This document shows, in pieces, positions 5,750 to 8,094 of a stretch of 8,094 nt of DNA. Each line of letters begins with the position of its first letter. Positions within the stretch are counted from its first letter, which is position 1. The translations under genes and the position numbers were made by a program. The notes beneath the pieces were generated by a model, which ran no database searches, was not told the origin of the DNA, and saw nothing but the letters and a program-made list of their open reading frames with translations. Source of the stretch: an uncultured Lachnospiraceae bacterium. GTDB lineage: Bacteria > Bacillota > Clostridia > Lachnospirales > Lachnospiraceae. The stretch is taken from the NCBI GenBank assembly GCA_902783395.1, contig CACZRA010000017.1, positions 1-8,094 of the forward strand, given 5' to 3'.

Positions 5750-5772
5750 CGGCTTCCTTAGCGGAAGAGCCG
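5750..5772 (+). promoter_or_regulatory. Hairpin in the leader of the efflux operon
   Basis: CGGCTTCC (5750-5757) can pair with GGAAGAGCCG (5763-5772): 8 bp with a 2-nt bulge and a TTAGC loop. No T-run follows, so it is not a terminator. It lies 22 nt before the ribosome site and could affect mRNA stability or translation. No known riboswitch was recognised. Confidence 0.35.
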
Positions 5773-5794
5773 TCAGATCATCTTGTTAGGAAAC

Positions 5795-5800
5795 GAGGAG
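5795..5800 (+). promoter_or_regulatory. Ribosome binding site fixing a TTG start
   Basis: GAGGAG lies 7 nt before TTG 5808. This strong site, together with the Lys-rich signal peptide that begins right after the TTG, decides the start of the adaptor gene. No in-frame ATG occurs before codon 16, which would cut the signal peptide. Confidence 0.85.
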
Positions 5801-5807
5801 TATTAGG

Positions 5808-7484
5808 TTGAAAAAGAATATCAAGAAGAAAATCCTGGCAGCTGTTACAGGCATGACGCTCGCGGCTGTCTTTTTATGCGGCTGTACCGTACCCTTCGGG
5901 GAGTCTTCGGAGGAGGCGACGGAGGAAGGAACCGAATCGGATGACAGTCTGAGGGTATCTGTAGCCGTCCCGGAGACCAGGGATCTTGCGATAAGCTCAA
6001 ATTTTTCCGGAACCGTGGTGGCCGAAAGTGAGGTCAATGTCATACCGCTGGCATCCGGGGAAGTGGTGGAAAAGAACTTTGACGTTGGGGATCATGTCAA
6101 CGCAGGTGAGCTCCTTTTCAAGATAGACGATGAGCCTTATCAGATAGCATTGAAGCAGGCGGAGGCACAGGTTACTATAAACCAGGCTTCACTTACATCA
6201 GCAAAGGCGAATCTTAATTCCGCCGAGGCTAATGCCAATCAGACAAGGTCTTCAGCCGTGGAAACAGTGGGGAAGATCCAGTACAATGCCACGAAGGAGG
6301 ATTACGACGTCCAGAACTCCTATGTCAGCAAGCGCAAGGCGAATAATACACTGAAGGATGCGGAGGATAATGTCGATCTGTACAAGGATGCGCTGGATGC
6401 GGCAAAGTCAGCCAGAGATACGGCCAAGTCTGACTATGAGGAGCTGAAAAAGTCCGGGGCATCGGCAGAGGAGATAGCTATCGCCAAGGCTCTGCTTGAT
6501 GAACGCGAGGCTACCGTGGACAAGGCTGAGGTCACGCTGGATTCCGCAAAAAGAACTGCTGACAACGCAGAGATGAGCCTTGAGCTTTCAAAGGGAGATT
6601 ATGCCCTTTCCGAGCTGCACCGGTATAACTATAATACCTACACGGTACCGACCACTCTGTACGGGGCTTATGCTTCCGCGGTAGGAGCCGATACCAGCGT
6701 CACTAATTCAAAGGCTAATGTTACGAGCACAGCCGCAGGGGTGAAGTCAGCTGAGGCGGGTCTTGAGAACGCGCAGCTGAACCTTGAGCATACCAATGTG
6801 ACAGCTCCGGTCTCGGGGATCATCACTGCGATAAACGTGACTCTTCATAATATGGCTTCGACTCAGAGCTCTGCCTATACGATACAGAGTGATGAACAGA
6901 ATAAGATAGTATTCTATGTCGCGGAGGAGACCGCAAGAAATCTGATCCCCGGCACTGATGCCGTAGTCACAAAGAACGGAACCGATTATCCCGGCAGGAT
7001 AATCAACGTCTATGATACCGTGGATTCTGGAACGGGGCTTTTCAAGGTTGAGGTATCCGTATCCGATCCTGCCGCCGCAGGTAATCTTGTCACGGGTCTT
7101 TCCGTATCAATAAGGACGATCACCCGCAGATCGGACAGAGCGTTAACGGTGCCAATAAATGCCGTGTATTATGACGGAGAGCAGGCATTTATTTACGTGA
7201 ACGACAAGGGCTTCGCAAAGAGGCTGAATGTAACCACAGGTCTTTCGGATGACGAAAGCGTGGAGATCACGGAGGGGCTCACACCGGATGACCAGGTGAT
7301 AGTCACATGGTCGGGAAGCCTTCGTGACGGGTCGAAGCTTAAGATCGATAATGCATCCGGCGGAACAGCGGAAGCAGCGCCGGTTTCAGCGCAGCAGCCT
7401 GCAGGAGGAGCCATGGTGGCCGCGGAGCCCGTGACGGGAGACAGCGATGATGTGATGGTAGCCGTAGGGGCCGGAGAGCGGTAA
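5808..7484 (+). CDS. RND efflux membrane-fusion (adaptor) lipoprotein, HlyD/AcrA family
   Basis: This 558-residue periplasmic-adaptor type protein would be anchored on the outer face of the cytoplasmic membrane. Residues 1-25 form a lipoprotein signal peptide (Lys-rich start, hydrophobic core, then LCGC), with C26 the likely lipidated cysteine. An acidic linker follows (32-46). The first half of the lipoyl domain is near 68-107 (SGEVVEKNFDVGDHV, LLFKID). A long Ala/Lys/Glu-rich helical region spans about 112-328, interrupted near 265-295 by a Tyr/Thr-rich segment. The second lipoyl half starts at TAPVSGII (332-339). Beta-barrel and membrane-proximal domains follow (about 365-515), and the end is an Ala/Gly-rich tail (about 516-558). 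The helical region is much longer than the AcrA hairpin. The start is TTG with a good GAGGAG site. The stop overlaps the permease ATG by one base (TAATG), so the two are coupled parts of one pump. The transported substrate is not readable. Confidence 0.9.
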   Translation: MKKNIKKKILAAVTGMTLAAVFLCGCTVPFGESSEEATEEGTESDDSLRVSVAVPETRDLAISSNFSGTVVAESEVNVIPLASGEVVEKNFDVGDHVNAGELLFKIDDEPYQIALKQAEAQVTINQASLTSAKANLNSAEANANQTRSSAVETVGKIQYNATKEDYDVQNSYVSKRKANNTLKDAEDNVDLYKDALDAAKSARDTAKSDYEELKKSGASAEEIAIAKALLDEREATVDKAEVTLDSAKRTADNAEMSLELSKGDYALSELHRYNYNTYTVPTTLYGAYASAVGADTSVTNSKANVTSTAAGVKSAEAGLENAQLNLEHTNVTAPVSGIITAINVTLHNMASTQSSAYTIQSDEQNKIVFYVAEETARNLIPGTDAVVTKNGTDYPGRIINVYDTVDSGTGLFKVEVSVSDPAAAGNLVTGLSVSIRTITRRSDRALTVPINAVYYDGEQAFIYVNDKGFAKRLNVTTGLSDDESVEITEGLTPDDQVIVTWSGSLRDGSKLKIDNASGGTAEAAPVSAQQPAGGAMVAAEPVTGDSDDVMVAVGAGER

Positions 7485-8094
7485 TGAAGGCCGTTGTAAA
7501 AGGAGTACTTGACAGGCCCGTAACCGTTATCGTCTCTATCTTAGCGCTCACGGTGTTCTTCGTGTCGGCTGTAACATCGATAACGATGAAGCTCATGCCT
7601 GATATGTCCATACCGATCATGGGGATAATGACGACGTATCCGGGTGCCACTCCGGAGGATGTGGACGAGCTTGTAACTGAGAAGATAAGTTCTGAGTGTG
7701 AGACTCTTAACGGATTGAAAAGTGTCCAGTGTGAGTCTCTTGAGGGGCAGTCCAATGTCATGCTTCAGTTTGAGTACGGTAAGGACATGGACAAGGCCTA
7801 TAATGATGTAAGGGCTGCGGTAGACGGTATCAAATCAAAATTCCCTTCGGATGTGAAGGATCCTGTTATCCTGGAGATAGATATGAACTCCATGGATGAT
7901 ATCACTTTGTCGGTCACCGGCACTTCAGACAGTGTAGATGTGCTTTCCGAGGTAAATGACCATATAGTTCCCGAACTGAAAAAAGTAAGTACTCTCGCCC
8001 AGGCAACGGTAAAAGGCGGTGATCAGAAGTATATCAGGGTGCAGGTCTCACCCGAGTATATGAACCAGTACGGTCTTAATCTTTCATCCATTGC
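7484..8094 (+). CDS. RND-family efflux permease (AcrB/SwrC-like), N-terminal part
   Basis: The first 203 residues of a large inner-membrane proton-driven transporter are present; full members exceed 1000 residues and the gene continues past the window. Residues 13-33 form the first transmembrane helix, followed by LMPDMSIPIMGI, the family's TYPGATPEDVDELV (51-64), an EG step near 87-88 and FEYGKDMDKAYNDVRAAVD (96-114). These are hallmarks of the first porter subdomain of HAE1-type RND pumps; the SwrC (YerP) group is the usual Firmicute form. GGAGAG at 7473-7478 is its ribosome site inside the end of the adaptor gene. The proton-relay Asp residues of helix 4 lie beyond the window, so activity cannot be assessed. 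Drug, bile-salt or surfactin-like export are all possible substrates. Confidence 0.93.
   Translation, partial: MKAVVKGVLDRPVTVIVSILALTVFFVSAVTSITMKLMPDMSIPIMGIMTTYPGATPEDVDELVTEKISSECETLNGLKSVQCESLEGQSNVMLQFEYGKDMDKAYNDVRAAVDGIKSKFPSDVKDPVILEIDMNSMDDITLSVTGTSDSVDVLSEVNDHIVPELKKVSTLAQATVKGGDQKYIRVQVSPEYMNQYGLNLSSI

Noticed and set aside
5621..5807. A small gene or known riboswitch between pnp and the efflux operon
   Set aside because: No frame with a ribosome site and start codon fits, and the leader has no conserved riboswitch core that I recognise; the promoter, repeat and hairpin account for the region.
7339..7761. Minus-strand open frame across the adaptor-permease junction
   Set aside because: It runs through the coupled TAATG junction of two well-supported genes, and its low-complexity Ser/Thr/Pro content comes from the complement of those genes.

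Overview
The window reads as chromosomal DNA of a low-to-mid GC Firmicute of class Clostridia, most likely Lachnospiraceae. The evidence is strong AAGGAG/GAGGAG ribosome binding sites, sigma-A type promoters, heavy use of ATA, AGA and AGG codons, a PNPase of clostridial type, and a Gram-positive RND pump whose adaptor is a lipoprotein. The assignment rests on remembered family features, not on a search. All supported genes are on the + strand, and no stretch over 300 bases lacks a gene.

Positions 1-2917 hold the end of a cell-surface polymer operon. It contains the C-terminus of a CDP-glycerol/CDP-polyol phosphotransferase (TagF-like), a ribulose-phosphate 3-epimerase-family protein, an IspD/TarI-family cytidylyltransferase and a GatD-like zinc polyol-phosphate dehydrogenase. 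The genes are 2 nt apart, 6 nt apart and overlapping by 32 nt. Together the last three look like a route from a ketose phosphate (epimerise, reduce, activate with CTP) to a CDP-alditol, which a TagF-like enzyme would polymerise into a teichoic-acid-like or capsular polymer. The exact alditol is not readable from the sequence; ribitol, arabinitol and xylitol are candidates.

Positions 2918-5620 hold the conserved rpsO-pnp pair (ribosomal protein S15 and polynucleotide phosphorylase). It has its own extended -10 promoter at 2937-2965. The rpsO leader of about 110 nt can fold into a three-way junction, which suggests S15 autoregulation. A perfect 9-bp hairpin with a short T-run lies between the two genes, a second hairpin lies in the pnp leader, and a perfect 12-bp hairpin follows pnp.

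Positions 5621-8094 start an RND efflux operon. A near-consensus promoter (TTGACT-17-TATACT) is preceded by an 8-bp direct repeat. It drives a TTG-initiated lipoprotein membrane-fusion protein with an unusually long helical hairpin region. The 5' part of an AcrB/SwrC-like RND permease overlaps its stop codon by one base and runs off the window.

The most interesting parts are the CDP-alditol module, with its probably NADPH-linked reductase and altered cytidylyltransferase substrate pocket, and the predicted S15 leader RNA. I saw no mobile element, CRISPR array, tRNA or rRNA.
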